From positions 1 through 24,015 of IMG/VR virus record IMGVR_UViG_3300020187_000215: 24,015 nt of DNA; one strand, written 5' to 3'. This DNA comes from a virus. The notes under the pieces were generated by a model. That model was not told the origin of the DNA and did no database searches. It saw only the letters and a program-made list of their open reading frames with translations. The first letter of the stretch is position 1. Each line of letters starts with the position of its first letter. Made by a program: the position numbers and the translations under genes. This document shows, piece after piece, positions 14,947 to 23,543 of this stretch.

Positions 14947-16740
14947 ATGGCTGGCACTACAATCGACATTGAAAGCATTATTGATCCACACACCCTAGCT
15001 GTGGACATTTCCAACCGTTGGTCATCATGGAACAATGCTCGTTCTGAGAAGATCACAGAATGGAAAGAGTTACGTAATTACGTCTATGCTACAGACACTC
15101 GTACTACGAGTAACAACAAGCTGCCGTGGTCTAACTCAACTACGACACCTAAGCTAACACAAATTGCTGATAACTTACATGCTAACTACTTTGCCGCTTT
15201 GTTTCCACAGAAGCGTTGGTTTCGTTTTGAAGCTACTGATACTGAATCAGATGTTAAGATTAAACGTGACGTTATTCAGGCGTACATGGAAAACAAGGTA
15301 CGTCAGTCAGACTTTGTAAATACAACAAGTAAACTTATCAATGATTACATCCAGTACGGTAACTGCTTTGCTATGGTAGACTACCAACGCAAGGTAACTA
15401 ACTTTGAAGACGGTGATCGTATTGTAAACTACATAGGTCCAAAGCTAGTACGTATCTCTCCTTACGACATCTGCTTTAATCCTGTAGCTGCTGAGTTTGC
15501 TGATACTCCTAAGATTATACGTTCTGTTGTTACCTTAGGTGAAGTGCAACGTATGGTCGAGACCGCACCAGATAAACAGTACATGGCTGACATCTTCAAT
15601 AAGATGCTAGGTAACCGTGGTGCAGCTAAGGGCAACGAAGTAGACGTTAATAAGTCAGACGGTTTTGTAGCTGATGGTTTCTCTAACATAACTGACTACT
15701 ACGAATCAGACTACGTAGAGATACTTACATTCTACGGAGACATCTACGATACTAAGTCAGGTAAATTCCTAAACAATCGTATCATCACAATCGTTGACCG
15801 TGCATACGTTTTGTCTAATGAAGAGAACCCTAGCTATCTTGGTCGTGATCCTATCTTCCACGTAGGCTGGCGGGATCGTCCTGACAACATCTACTCTATG
15901 GGACCACTAGACAATCTTGTAGGTATGCAGTACCGCATTGATCACCTAGAAAACCTTAAAGCAGATGTGTTTGATCAGATTGCTTACCCTGTCCTAAAGA
16001 TCCGTGGTGATGTAGAGGACTTTGACTTTGAACCTAATGCTCGTATTTACTTAGGTGATGATGGTGATGTAGGTTATCTTGTACCTGACTCGACTGCCCT
16101 TAATGCTGACTTCCAGATCCAGAACTTAGAAGCTAAGATGGAGATGATGGCTGGTGCTCCTCGTGAGGCTATGGGTATCCGTAGTGCTGGTGAGAAGACA
16201 GCCTTTGAAGTCAACCAGCTTATGACAGCAGCAGGTCGTATCTTCCAACACAAGACTGCTCACTTCGAACGTGTGTTCCTTGAGCCAATCTTGAATGCTA
16301 TGCTTGAAGTATCTCGTCGTAACATGGACTACGAGGATACAGCCAAGGTTCTAAACGAGGACACAGGCCTGTACTTCTTCACACAGATTACTCGTGAAGA
16401 TATTAAAGCCAATGGTAAGATCATCCCAATGGGTGCTCGTCACTTTGCTGAACGTGCTCAACGTGTACAGAACCTCACTACTATGTACCAGATCAAAGCA
16501 TCTGATCCTACTATCGGGTCACACCTATCAGGTAAAGAGTTTGCTCGTTTGTTAGCAGATGAATTAGGTGAACCCGCTTTGTTCCGTGAGAACATTGCAG
16601 TGACTGAACAGCTTGAGACACAGAAGGTTGTCACAGAGGCTCAAGTCGAGTTTGAAGCAGAGCAAGAAGAGAAAGCTGAACAGGGTATGCAGGAACTACA
16701 ACCTACTCCTGAGCAAGTCTCTGAGGAGCCTATCGAATGA
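14947..16740 (+). CDS. Portal protein, module 2
   Basis: A second portal ring protein, 597 residues. The N-terminus has ISNRWSSWNNARSEKITEW followed by LPWSNSTTTPKLTQIADNL and ANYFAALFPQKRWFRFE, features of portal (head-to-tail connector) proteins in marine podoviruses. The core contains VRISPYDICFNP and the helix MQYRIDHLENLKADVFDQIAYP, which fits the stem/wing transition. The C-terminus is Glu/Gln-rich and helical. ATG 14947 is preceded by AGGAG at 14936-14940. The longer frame from 14908 would start inside the promoter and is rejected. It is the first gene of a promoter-to-terminator unit (14889-18758) that covers portal, an 80-residue protein, scaffold and capsid. Confidence 0.88.
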   Translation: MAGTTIDIESIIDPHTLAVDISNRWSSWNNARSEKITEWKELRNYVYATDTRTTSNNKLPWSNSTTTPKLTQIADNLHANYFAALFPQKRWFRFEATDTESDVKIKRDVIQAYMENKVRQSDFVNTTSKLINDYIQYGNCFAMVDYQRKVTNFEDGDRIVNYIGPKLVRISPYDICFNPVAAEFADTPKIIRSVVTLGEVQRMVETAPDKQYMADIFNKMLGNRGAAKGNEVDVNKSDGFVADGFSNITDYYESDYVEILTFYGDIYDTKSGKFLNNRIITIVDRAYVLSNEENPSYLGRDPIFHVGWRDRPDNIYSMGPLDNLVGMQYRIDHLENLKADVFDQIAYPVLKIRGDVEDFDFEPNARIYLGDDGDVGYLVPDSTALNADFQIQNLEAKMEMMAGAPREAMGIRSAGEKTAFEVNQLMTAAGRIFQHKTAHFERVFLEPILNAMLEVSRRNMDYEDTAKVLNEDTGLYFFTQITREDIKANGKIIPMGARHFAERAQRVQNLTTMYQIKASDPTIGSHLSGKEFARLLADELGEPALFRENIAVTEQLETQKVVTEAQVEFEAEQEEKAEQGMQELQPTPEQVSEEPIE

Positions 16741-16979
16741 AGGCAGCTTGGTTTAAAGAATGCAAGACAAAGAAAGATAAAGAGTCGGTAGCACAAACAT
16801 TGCAGTCTCAACGTGAGGGACTAGATCGACTCAAAGAAATCCTAGAGCCTATGCTAAAGGATACTACCCCTGCTGCAGACTATGACTCACCTTCGTGGGC
16901 ATACAAGCAAGCAGATCGCAACGGGTTCAATAGAGCAGTGACCACTGTGCTGGACCTTATTAATTTAGACAAGGAATAA
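16737..16979 (+). CDS. Small helical protein between portal and scaffold, module 2
   Basis: 80 residues, basic N-terminus (MKAAWFKECKTKKDKESVAQ) then helical, ending in FNRAVTTVLDLINLDKE. No known domain recognised. It begins in an ATGA overlap with the portal stop, preceded by GAGGAG, so it is translationally coupled. It mirrors the 90-residue gene in module 1. Small proteins in this slot are common in podovirus head operons, but the role is not known to me. Confidence 0.75.
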   Translation: MKAAWFKECKTKKDKESVAQTLQSQREGLDRLKEILEPMLKDTTPAADYDSPSWAYKQADRNGFNRAVTTVLDLINLDKE

Positions 16980-16981
16980 CA

Positions 16982-17749
16982 ATGAGTGTATTTTCTGAAG
17001 AACAGGTGACCCCTGTAACGCAGAGTGAACAAGTATCATCCTTTGAAGAGCCAACCAGCCCTTCAGTCCTAGGTGATCTTGTGGGAGAAGGACGTAAGTT
17101 CAACGATGTAGAGGCTTTAGCAAAAGGTAAAGTAGAAGCAGATAGATTTATCGAACAGATGAAACAAGAAAATGCTGCTTTAAAATCTGACCTAGAGAAA
17201 CAAGCCTATAAAATTGGAGTTACAACTAAGATGGAAGAAATGGCCTCGGCAACCCCAACCGAACTTTCAGATCCCTACAACAACAATAATGGTGGCACTT
17301 CGAATACAGCTAACACCCAGCCTGTGTCGAGTGAAGCAAACATTGAGAGCCTAGTTGAACAGACCCTGAAGAAACGAGAGTTAGCAAATGCTGCTAAAAG
17401 CAACATAGCTGTCGTTGAATCGGAACTTGAAAAAGCCTACGGAACAGAGGCAGCATCTGCGGTACAGCAGAAAGCAGCTGAACTGGGGCTACCTATTAGT
17501 GAACTACAAGGTATGGCTGCTAAGTCACCATCTGCATTTATGCAGTTGATGGGTAGGTCTGCACCTCAACCTTCACCAATGGTTCAAGGGAGCATTCGTA
17601 CTGAAGGTTCTACAATGCAAGCTTCTTCTGAGAAGGACTTTGGTTACTACCAGAAACTTCGCAGGGAAAACTCGTCACTATACTACAAACCCACTACCCA
17701 ACGTGCGATGATGGCTGATGCTGATCGCTTGGGTGATAAATTTTATTAA
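16982..17749 (+). CDS. Head scaffolding protein, module 2
   Basis: Probable capsid assembly scaffold, 255 residues. The N-terminus is acidic. ALAKGKVEADRFIEQMKQEN (about 46-65), followed by a coiled coil, is a pattern I associate with scaffolds of T7-like and other podoviruses. A low-complexity Asn/Gly/Thr linker (about 98-115) separates it from a second helical part. The C-terminus, with KDFGYYQKLRRENSSLYY and MMADADRLGDKFY, is basic and aromatic, as expected of a capsid-binding end. AAGGA at 16970-16974 provides the ribosome-binding site. It is directly followed by the capsid gene. Confidence 0.8.
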   Translation: MSVFSEEQVTPVTQSEQVSSFEEPTSPSVLGDLVGEGRKFNDVEALAKGKVEADRFIEQMKQENAALKSDLEKQAYKIGVTTKMEEMASATPTELSDPYNNNNGGTSNTANTQPVSSEANIESLVEQTLKKRELANAAKSNIAVVESELEKAYGTEAASAVQQKAAELGLPISELQGMAAKSPSAFMQLMGRSAPQPSPMVQGSIRTEGSTMQASSEKDFGYYQKLRRENSSLYYKPTTQRAMMADADRLGDKFY

Positions 17750-17764
17750 TAAAGGAATACGGAA

Positions 17765-18712
17765 ATGGCTGGTAATACAGTAGCAACACTAGCACTTGCT
17801 AAACGGGCGGAAGTCTGGAGTGCAGAACTTAAAGAAATCTTGCGTGACGAACTGCAAGGTATGAAATACGTCAACTGGTTGAGTGATTTCCCTGACGGAG
17901 ATACATTCAAAATCCCATCACTTGGCGATGCAACCATTGCTGACTATGCTGAAGATACAGCAGTGTCCTATACACCGATTGACGATGCACAGTTTACATT
18001 TACCATTACTGACTACCTACAGTCCAGTAACTACATCACTAACAAAGCGATGCAGGATGTTTACTACGCCAATCAAATCATGTCTCAGTTTGTTCCACTT
18101 CAGGAACGTGCTTTGATGGAACGTCTGGAAACAGACATCATGAAGTTGGCTCAAACTGGTCAAACAGCTGCTAACCCTAACGACATTAACGGTGTTTCTC
18201 ACCGTATGATTGGTTCGGGTACTGGTGGTGTGATTGGAGTTGCAGACTTCGCAAAAGCTCTTCGTGCATTGAAGACTGGTAAAGTACCACAGCGTAACCT
18301 CGTGGCTATTGTTGATCCGTCTGTTGAATTTGAGATGAATACCCTCTCAGCTTTGACAACTGTAGCTAACAACCCACGTTGGGAAGGTATCGTAAATACT
18401 GGTATCGCTTCTGGTATGTCTTTTGTAGCTAACATCTATGGTTTTGATGTATACACATCTAACTACCTTGCTACAAAGGCTTCAGAAACTATCAGTGGTG
18501 CGGCTGCTCCAGCTAACGCAATCAACAACTTGTTCTTCTCAGCTGACCAAGCTGTGTCGCCTTTTGTTGGTGCATGGCGTCAGATGCCAAACGTGGACAC
18601 TGAGTACAACAAAGACTATCAGCGTACAGAGTTTGTTACTACTGCACGTTATGGTATGAAATTGTACCGTCCAGAGAACATGGTTTCTGTTCTTACAAAG
18701 CCAATGGCTTAA
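17765..18712 (+). CDS. Major capsid protein, module 2
   Basis: A second shell protein, 315 residues. The protein opens with a helix, LAKRAEVWSAELKEILRDEL. The stretches FPDGDTFKIPSLGDATIADY and FTFTITDYLQSSNYITNKAM follow, consistent with the N-arm and E-loop of HK97-fold podovirus capsids. Residues about 165-225 hold the LRALKTGKVPQRNLVAIVDP helix/strand of the P domain, and the C-terminus has TARYGMKLYRPENMVSVL. The AAAGGA ribosome-binding site is good. The gene is followed by a hairpin terminator, so this is the last gene of the portal-to-capsid transcript. It is clearly distinct in sequence from the module 1 capsid protein. Confidence 0.88.
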   Translation: MAGNTVATLALAKRAEVWSAELKEILRDELQGMKYVNWLSDFPDGDTFKIPSLGDATIADYAEDTAVSYTPIDDAQFTFTITDYLQSSNYITNKAMQDVYYANQIMSQFVPLQERALMERLETDIMKLAQTGQTAANPNDINGVSHRMIGSGTGGVIGVADFAKALRALKTGKVPQRNLVAIVDPSVEFEMNTLSALTTVANNPRWEGIVNTGIASGMSFVANIYGFDVYTSNYLATKASETISGAAAPANAINNLFFSADQAVSPFVGAWRQMPNVDTEYNKDYQRTEFVTTARYGMKLYRPENMVSVLTKPMA

Positions 18713-18722
18713 ACTTAAATAC

Positions 18723-18758
18723 AACGGGAGGGGAGAAATCTCCTCCTGTTACCCTTTT
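18723..18758 (+). terminator. Hairpin terminator after the second capsid gene
   Basis: AACGGGAGGGG (18723-18733) pairs with CTCCTCCTGTT (18740-18750) over 11 positions with two G-T wobbles, around a 6-base loop. A short TTTT (18755-18758) follows after four bases. The T run is weak, but placement between capsid stop and a strong promoter supports termination. Confidence 0.7.
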
Positions 18759-18762
18759 ATGC

Positions 18763-18791
18763 TTGACAACTATTTTACTTCTGTGTATAAT
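18763..18791 (+). promoter_or_regulatory. Perfect consensus sigma70 promoter for the tail gene unit
   Basis: TTGACA at 18763-18768, a 17-base spacer, then TATAAT at 18786-18791: both hexamers match consensus exactly. It lies just past the capsid terminator. The next start codon is at 18828, with AAGGA in the leader. Genes from 18828 rightward follow closely without another promoter that I can see. Confidence 0.92.
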
Positions 18792-18827
18792 AGTCTTAAC
18801 AAGGCCCCCCGGTAAGGATAGATTAAC

Positions 18828-19400
18828 ATGGCTAACGTAGAACATTCAGTATTAACAGGTGGTGCATTACACGAACCTAAGGGTGTTGCTGCTGCTAGTA
18901 GTGGGCAGACCTACGTTGCTAATGGTTCTGGCAGTGGTACATGGCAACCTATCCACAGACACTTAGGGGCTGCAACAGCATTTAATAAGTCTTCTCCTTA
19001 TGCCTATTCTCTTGATACAGATATTGCTGAGAAGTTCCTATCTCCTTCTATCTCCTCTACTACAACCAGTGGTTTTACAGTAGTCACCTCTCCTAACCTA
19101 CGATTTAAATATGACGATGCTACAGGTCTTACTGGTCTTATCAATGTAACAATGTCATCTACTCAGACTACAGGACCAACAAAGGATGTAGAGTGGGCCT
19201 TGTTTAAGAACGGTACAGAGATTGTAGGCTCAAGGGCTATCCGTAGTATTGCTACAGGAACTTGGGGTTCTATTAGTGTAACTGGTTTGACAACCCTTGC
19301 ACAGAACGATTACATTGAAATTAAAACTAAGGCTGATGCAGACAACGTAGATGTAAACTACGCAAACATCTATGTCTCAATTATTGGAATGAGTGCATAA
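18828..19400 (+). CDS. Decoration/head-fibre-like virion protein
   Basis: 190 residues. The N-terminus NVEHSVLTGGALHEPKGVA followed by GQTYVANGSGSGTW is a motif I know from phage head-fibre or decoration proteins, where it anchors the protein to the virion. Residues about 60-190 are almost all beta-strand, ending in a jelly-roll-like or TNF-like pattern (FKYDDATGLTGLINVTM, VEWALFKNG, YIEIKTKADADNVDVNYANIYV). It is the first gene after the perfect promoter and the terminator, so it can be made independently of the capsid operon. The exact attachment place on the virion is inference. Confidence 0.65.
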   Translation: MANVEHSVLTGGALHEPKGVAAASSGQTYVANGSGSGTWQPIHRHLGAATAFNKSSPYAYSLDTDIAEKFLSPSISSTTTSGFTVVTSPNLRFKYDDATGLTGLINVTMSSTQTTGPTKDVEWALFKNGTEIVGSRAIRSIATGTWGSISVTGLTTLAQNDYIEIKTKADADNVDVNYANIYVSIIGMSA

Positions 19401-19401
19401 C

Positions 19402-20151
19402 ATGAAAATGACTCTCCTCGAAATGGTTCAGAACATCTTGTCCGATATGGATTCGGAGGAGATCAACAGTATTTCTGATTCAAACGAAGCTGCTCAGATA
19501 GCTAGTGTTATTGAGAATACTTACTTCGGTTTGATATCCGCACGGGCTATCCCTGAACATTCACAAACCATTAAGCTCACCTCCTTCTCTAGTTCAGTTA
19601 GACCTACCCACTTTTCTTTTCCTGCTCGTATAAAGAACATTGAGTTCTTAGACTACAACGTGACAGAAGTAGTTGGAAGTGTAAAATACAAACGTCTTAC
19701 ATACCTAAGCCCAGACGATTTCTTTAGTGTGTCAGATAGCCGTGACAGTACTGCCTCAAACGTCTTACAAGTTGAGGATGTACAAGCAGACAGTATCTTA
19801 CTTATCCGTAACGATGTAATGCCAGTTTACTATACCTCCTTTGATGATGAGAATGTAGTACTAGACTCTTACATGTCATCAGTAGACTCCACCCTTACCT
19901 CAGCTAAGACACGAGCTTACGGTGTAAGGTTCCCAACATTCGATTCCTACACAGATACTTTTATCCCAGACATTGACGATGTAATGTTCCCATATCTTCT
20001 AGCTGAGGCTAAATCAACAGCCTTGTCTTTGTTCAAGTCAGGTACTGACCCTAAGATTGAGCAGTTGGCTAGACGCCAAAAGGTGTACGTACAAAACGAT
20101 CTACACCGACTAAATGTAGGAAGGCCTAAGAACGACTATGGTAGACGTTAA
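19402..20151 (+). CDS. Head-tail adaptor / tail tubular protein A-like
   Basis: 249 residues. The N-terminal helices (LLEMVQNILSDMDSEEIN, SNEAAQIASVIENTYFGLISAR) followed by a beta-rich middle (THFSFPARIKNIEFLDYNV) and C-terminal helices (FPYLLAEAKSTALSLF, QLARRQKVYVQND) match T7 gp11-like adaptors that join the portal to the nozzle. ATG 19402 is just after the preceding stop. An in-frame GTG at 19393 would overlap the previous gene and is less likely. The 3' end overlaps the next small gene by 14 bases. The nozzle gene two places downstream supports the assignment. Confidence 0.75.
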   Translation: MKMTLLEMVQNILSDMDSEEINSISDSNEAAQIASVIENTYFGLISARAIPEHSQTIKLTSFSSSVRPTHFSFPARIKNIEFLDYNVTEVVGSVKYKRLTYLSPDDFFSVSDSRDSTASNVLQVEDVQADSILLIRNDVMPVYYTSFDDENVVLDSYMSSVDSTLTSAKTRAYGVRFPTFDSYTDTFIPDIDDVMFPYLLAEAKSTALSLFKSGTDPKIEQLARRQKVYVQNDLHRLNVGRPKNDYGRR

Positions 20152-20455
20152 CCTAATTACAAGTGAAGATGGTCAAGAAATAAAAGTAGAAAGTAATAAG
20201 ACTGAAAAAGCTCTTATCGTTTATAATCCTCAAGATGGTTTTAAGTTCTACGCAGTAAAGTACGAGAGTGGAGCACAGGTTCCAGAAGAACTGAACGGAC
20301 GGTGGACAGGTAGTGCCGCAGCATTAAAAGCTGTTATAGCACACCTAGAGTTAAAGAAGACTACACCTCGTAAAGCAGTTAATGACAGGTACAAGGCTCG
20401 TGAGGCCAAGAAGGAAATGCTAAATGCCACAGAGCCTGATCCAGAGAACAGTTAA
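20138..20455 (+). CDS. Small hypothetical protein between adaptor and nozzle
   Basis: 105 residues, no domain named. An N-terminal beta-like half contains KALIVYNPQDGFKFYAVKYE and the Trp-containing LNGRWTGSAAAL. The C-terminus is a strongly charged Lys/Glu helix. It overlaps both neighbours in different frames (14 bases before, 32 after). The AAGG upstream (about 14 bases away) is weak, so translation is probably coupled. A virion or assembly function is guessed from position only. Confidence 0.65.
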   Translation: MVDVNLITSEDGQEIKVESNKTEKALIVYNPQDGFKFYAVKYESGAQVPEELNGRWTGSAAALKAVIAHLELKKTTPRKAVNDRYKAREAKKEMLNATEPDPENS

Positions 20456-22571
20456 TACCTTTGTTAAAGGTCTCATTACTGAGGCCTCTGAGCTTACGTT
20501 CCCTGAGAATGCGTCAGTAGATGAGCTTAACTGTGCCTTGGAACGGGACGGTACTCGTCGTAGGCGTCAGGCTTTGACATATGAAGATAACCATGTACTC
20601 TCAGATATTGTTGTACCTCAGGGTGCTTTAGTTCAGACACTAGACTGGTTCAATGTAGGTGGTCAGACTAACCTAGAGTTCCTAGTAGTTCAAGTAAACA
20701 ACATTCTTTACTTCTACGAGAAGGCAGCTAATCCTTTGTCAGCTAATAAGTATGCAGATACTGTTAACCTTAACACCTACACTGCATCTAACAATCTCTC
20801 CCCCTCAGAAGAACGTATCCAAGTAACCTCCTTGAATGGTGCATTGATCGTTGCTTCACCAGCAATCAATACATTCTATGTTGAGTTCAATACATCTGCC
20901 CAGACTTTCTCTGAGACAGTTATAGCTTTTAAAGAACGTGACTTTGATTGGCAGGGTTCCGATGCTGAAGTAACAAGTCAATACTTTTCACCTAATGTTG
21001 CGCCATCGGCACAACGTATTTATGATACAAAGAACGTAGGTTGGGTAGGGACCAAAGGTGCTGCTGCCTTAACAACATACGGAGCAACTAATATTTACCC
21101 CCCTCTAACGCATGCTTGGTACTCAGGAAAAGATGCTAACGGAGCCTTCAATAAAACTGACTGGGAAGAAATCTACACAGGTTCATCTCTTGCTTCCAAC
21201 GGTCACTTTGTAGTTAATATATTTAGTAAAGTACGTACAGGGCTTACAACAGAGACAGAAACTGGTAGGTTCCGTAGTGTTGCAGCCTATGCTGGTAGAG
21301 TATTCTACGCAGGTATTGACTCAGCTAAGAATGGTGGTAAGGTTTACTTCTCTAGGCTTACTGAAAGAATGGCTGATGTAGGTAACTGCTATCAGGTGTA
21401 TGACCCTACCTCAGAAATTATTAGTGATCTACTGGATACTGACGGTGGTGTAGTACGTATCCCTGATGCTCACAACATTCGTAAGTTGCACGTACTAGGG
21501 GCATCCCTCTTGGTGTTTGCTGAGAATGGTGTGTGGGCAGTTGCTGGTGTAGACAACGTGTTCCGTGCTACTGAGTATGCTATTACTCGTATCAGTGACA
21601 CAGGCTTAACAAATGAGAACTCCTTTATTGTAGCAGATGGCTTGCCTGTGTGGTGGAGTAAGACTGGTATCTATGCTATCCAACAGGGTGAAAGCCTTAA
21701 TGTACCAACAGCACAGAACTTATCTCTCCCAACTATTCAGACCTTCTGGAATAAGATCCCTAATGAAAAGAAGGCACAGGTCCACGTAGAGTACGACAAA
21801 GTAAACCAAAGAGTGTTTTGGTTCTACCCTGATGCGATTGAGACAGTAGACTACAAGTACAACAATATACTTGTTATGGACTTAGCACTACAGGCTTTTT
21901 ATCCTTGGCGAATAGAAGATCAAGATGCTAACACAAGCTACATTATTGGTTCATCTTACTATGCTGGTCTAGGTTCTACCTCAACAGAGACACAGGTTGT
22001 TAACGGCGCAGACACAATCATTAATGGTTCGGATACTGTCGTTGCTACACTGTACCGTGACTACCTACAGGGCGACAGTGAGATCAAAGTTCTTGTACGG
22101 GATGGCACTACAGGCAAGATGACCTTTGCCACCTTCCGTGGGTTTACGTATCTTGACTGGGGTAATGCAGACTACAAAAGCTATGCTGAAGCAGGTTATG
22201 ATTTCATGGGTGACATGACAACCTTTAAGACTGCACCTTACGTTACAACGTACATGCGGGTGACTGAAGATGGTTATGTAGCTAATGGCGCAGGCTACGA
22301 CTTCATCAATCCATCCAGCTGTTTGATGTCTGTGTCTTGGAACTTGAGTAAGGCAAACAGTACTCCCCGTGAAATTTATAAACTTAAAGATGTTCCAGTA
22401 GTAGACCCAAACGATTTAGGTTCTTTCAATTACCCTACTGATACAGTGGTAACTAAATCAAAAGTCCGTGGTCGTGGACGTTCAATGAAACTTAGGTTTG
22501 AAAGTGCAGCAGGTAAAGACTTTCACCTAGTAGGATATGAGGTAATTGGTGGTAAAAACAACACCTATTAA
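20424..22571 (+). CDS. Tail tubular protein B / nozzle protein (T7 gp12-like)
   Basis: Forms the tail tip through which DNA leaves. 715 residues, close to the usual length of about 700-800. The N-terminal SLIQRTVNTFVKGLITEASE followed by LTFPENASVDELNCALERDG and RRRR is highly characteristic of podovirus nozzle proteins. The rest is beta-rich, with propeller-like repeats such as YAGRVFYAGIDSAKNGGKVYFS and LHVLGASLLVFAENGVWAV. The gene overlaps its upstream neighbour by 32 bases and the next gene by about 23. It is the clearest marker of a T7-type short tail in the window. Module 1 has no counterpart. Confidence 0.9.
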   Translation: MPQSLIQRTVNTFVKGLITEASELTFPENASVDELNCALERDGTRRRRQALTYEDNHVLSDIVVPQGALVQTLDWFNVGGQTNLEFLVVQVNNILYFYEKAANPLSANKYADTVNLNTYTASNNLSPSEERIQVTSLNGALIVASPAINTFYVEFNTSAQTFSETVIAFKERDFDWQGSDAEVTSQYFSPNVAPSAQRIYDTKNVGWVGTKGAAALTTYGATNIYPPLTHAWYSGKDANGAFNKTDWEEIYTGSSLASNGHFVVNIFSKVRTGLTTETETGRFRSVAAYAGRVFYAGIDSAKNGGKVYFSRLTERMADVGNCYQVYDPTSEIISDLLDTDGGVVRIPDAHNIRKLHVLGASLLVFAENGVWAVAGVDNVFRATEYAITRISDTGLTNENSFIVADGLPVWWSKTGIYAIQQGESLNVPTAQNLSLPTIQTFWNKIPNEKKAQVHVEYDKVNQRVFWFYPDAIETVDYKYNNILVMDLALQAFYPWRIEDQDANTSYIIGSSYYAGLGSTSTETQVVNGADTIINGSDTVVATLYRDYLQGDSEIKVLVRDGTTGKMTFATFRGFTYLDWGNADYKSYAEAGYDFMGDMTTFKTAPYVTTYMRVTEDGYVANGAGYDFINPSSCLMSVSWNLSKANSTPREIYKLKDVPVVDPNDLGSFNYPTDTVVTKSKVRGRGRSMKLRFESAAGKDFHLVGYEVIGGKNNTY

Positions 22572-23007
22572 CATTCGCAAAGCAGTAGAGGAAGACGTAC
22601 TAGACTGCCTTATCTTATTCAAACAATTCCACAAAGAGTCTAAACTACCTTACTCGTGGGATGCTAAGAAAACACAAGAAGCAATCATCAGTTCTTTTCC
22701 TATAGATAACTACGAGATACTTGTAGCAGAAAAAGATGAAGAGATAATAGGACTTATCGCAGCTATGTATGCTCAGCCTTTATTTTCTTCAGATAGTATA
22801 TCTACTGAAATAGCTTGGTATGTTAACAAAGATCACAGAACATCTACTGCTGGTTTTAGGCTTATGAAAGCATATGAAGAATGGGCTGTGTCAAATGGTG
22901 TTAAGTACGTTGGCATGACTTACCTAGAAAACATAACTGATCTTTCAGAGATATACGAGAAAAAGGGTTACTCAAAAGCTGAAACCCACTACATGAAGGA
23001 ATTTTAG
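22549..23007 (+). CDS. GNAT-like acetyltransferase / gp13-type virion-associated protein
   Basis: 152 residues with a GNAT-fold order: INIRKAVEEDVLDCLILFKQF (strand 1, helix 1), YEILVAEKDEEIIGLIAAMY (the beta hairpin), ISTEIAWYVNKDHRTSTAGFRLMKAYEEWA (motif A and helix 3), then YVGMTYLENITDLSEIYEKKGYSKAE. The acetyl-CoA loop is degenerate (HRTSTAG instead of R/Q-x-x-G-x-G/A), so catalysis is doubtful. T7-like phages place a GNAT-fold internal protein in this spot. There is no ATG near the start: only TTG 22546 or GTG 22549 follow the in-frame stop at 22543, and GAGG at 22539-22542 favours GTG. The gene overlaps the nozzle gene. Confidence 0.75.
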   Translation: MVKTTPINIRKAVEEDVLDCLILFKQFHKESKLPYSWDAKKTQEAIISSFPIDNYEILVAEKDEEIIGLIAAMYAQPLFSSDSISTEIAWYVNKDHRTSTAGFRLMKAYEEWAVSNGVKYVGMTYLENITDLSEIYEKKGYSKAETHYMKEF

Positions 23008-23008
23008 T

Positions 23009-23524
23009 ATGGCTGTATTTACGGCGATTGGAACGGCTATTGGTATCGCAGGAGGTGTTACAGGTACAGTTACTGCTGCCTCAGTAGTAGGTGGTGTAGT
23101 TGCAGCGGGTGCGGTAGCTGGTATAGCTGGTACTATTAAAGCTGGTAAAGCTCAACGAAGGGCAGCGGATGCTCAGACCCGTGCCTCAAACCTACAAGCT
23201 AAACGGCAACGTAGATCAGCTATCCGTTCCAATATCCTTGCTTCAGCACGAGCAAGAGCCTCTGCACAGTCAGCTGGCACAGCACAAAGCTCCGGTCTAG
23301 CTGGTGGTGTTGGTGCAGGTAAATCACAACTTGGAGCAGAGCTAGGCTTTGGTACACAAATGAGTGGGCTTAGTTCTGAAGTTGCTTTCTTCCAAGGGCA
23401 GGCTCAGAAATACGGAGATATAGCAAAGATTGGTTTTGGAATAGCTCAAACTACTGCTTCGTATGGTAGCAAAATTGGTGAAGGTATTACAGCTTACCAA
23501 AACCGTGATGTAGTTCCAACATAA
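23009..23524 (+). CDS. Internal virion protein (T7 gp14-like)
   Basis: 171 residues. The first 42 residues are a Gly/Ala/Val-rich hydrophobic stretch that could span a membrane. A basic helix follows (AGKAQRRAADAQTRASNLQAKRQRR, about 45-70), then Ala/Ser/Gly-rich helices with the AQSSGLAGGVGAGKS turn. This order, and the place after nozzle and GNAT genes, match podovirus internal virion proteins that are ejected and form a channel in the cell envelope. AAGGA at 22997-23001 serves ATG 23009. The assignment rests on context and composition more than on motifs. Confidence 0.7.
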   Translation: MAVFTAIGTAIGIAGGVTGTVTAASVVGGVVAAGAVAGIAGTIKAGKAQRRAADAQTRASNLQAKRQRRSAIRSNILASARARASAQSAGTAQSSGLAGGVGAGKSQLGAELGFGTQMSGLSSEVAFFQGQAQKYGDIAKIGFGIAQTTASYGSKIGEGITAYQNRDVVPT

Positions 23525-23543
23525 TAAGTAGATAGGTAAAGTA

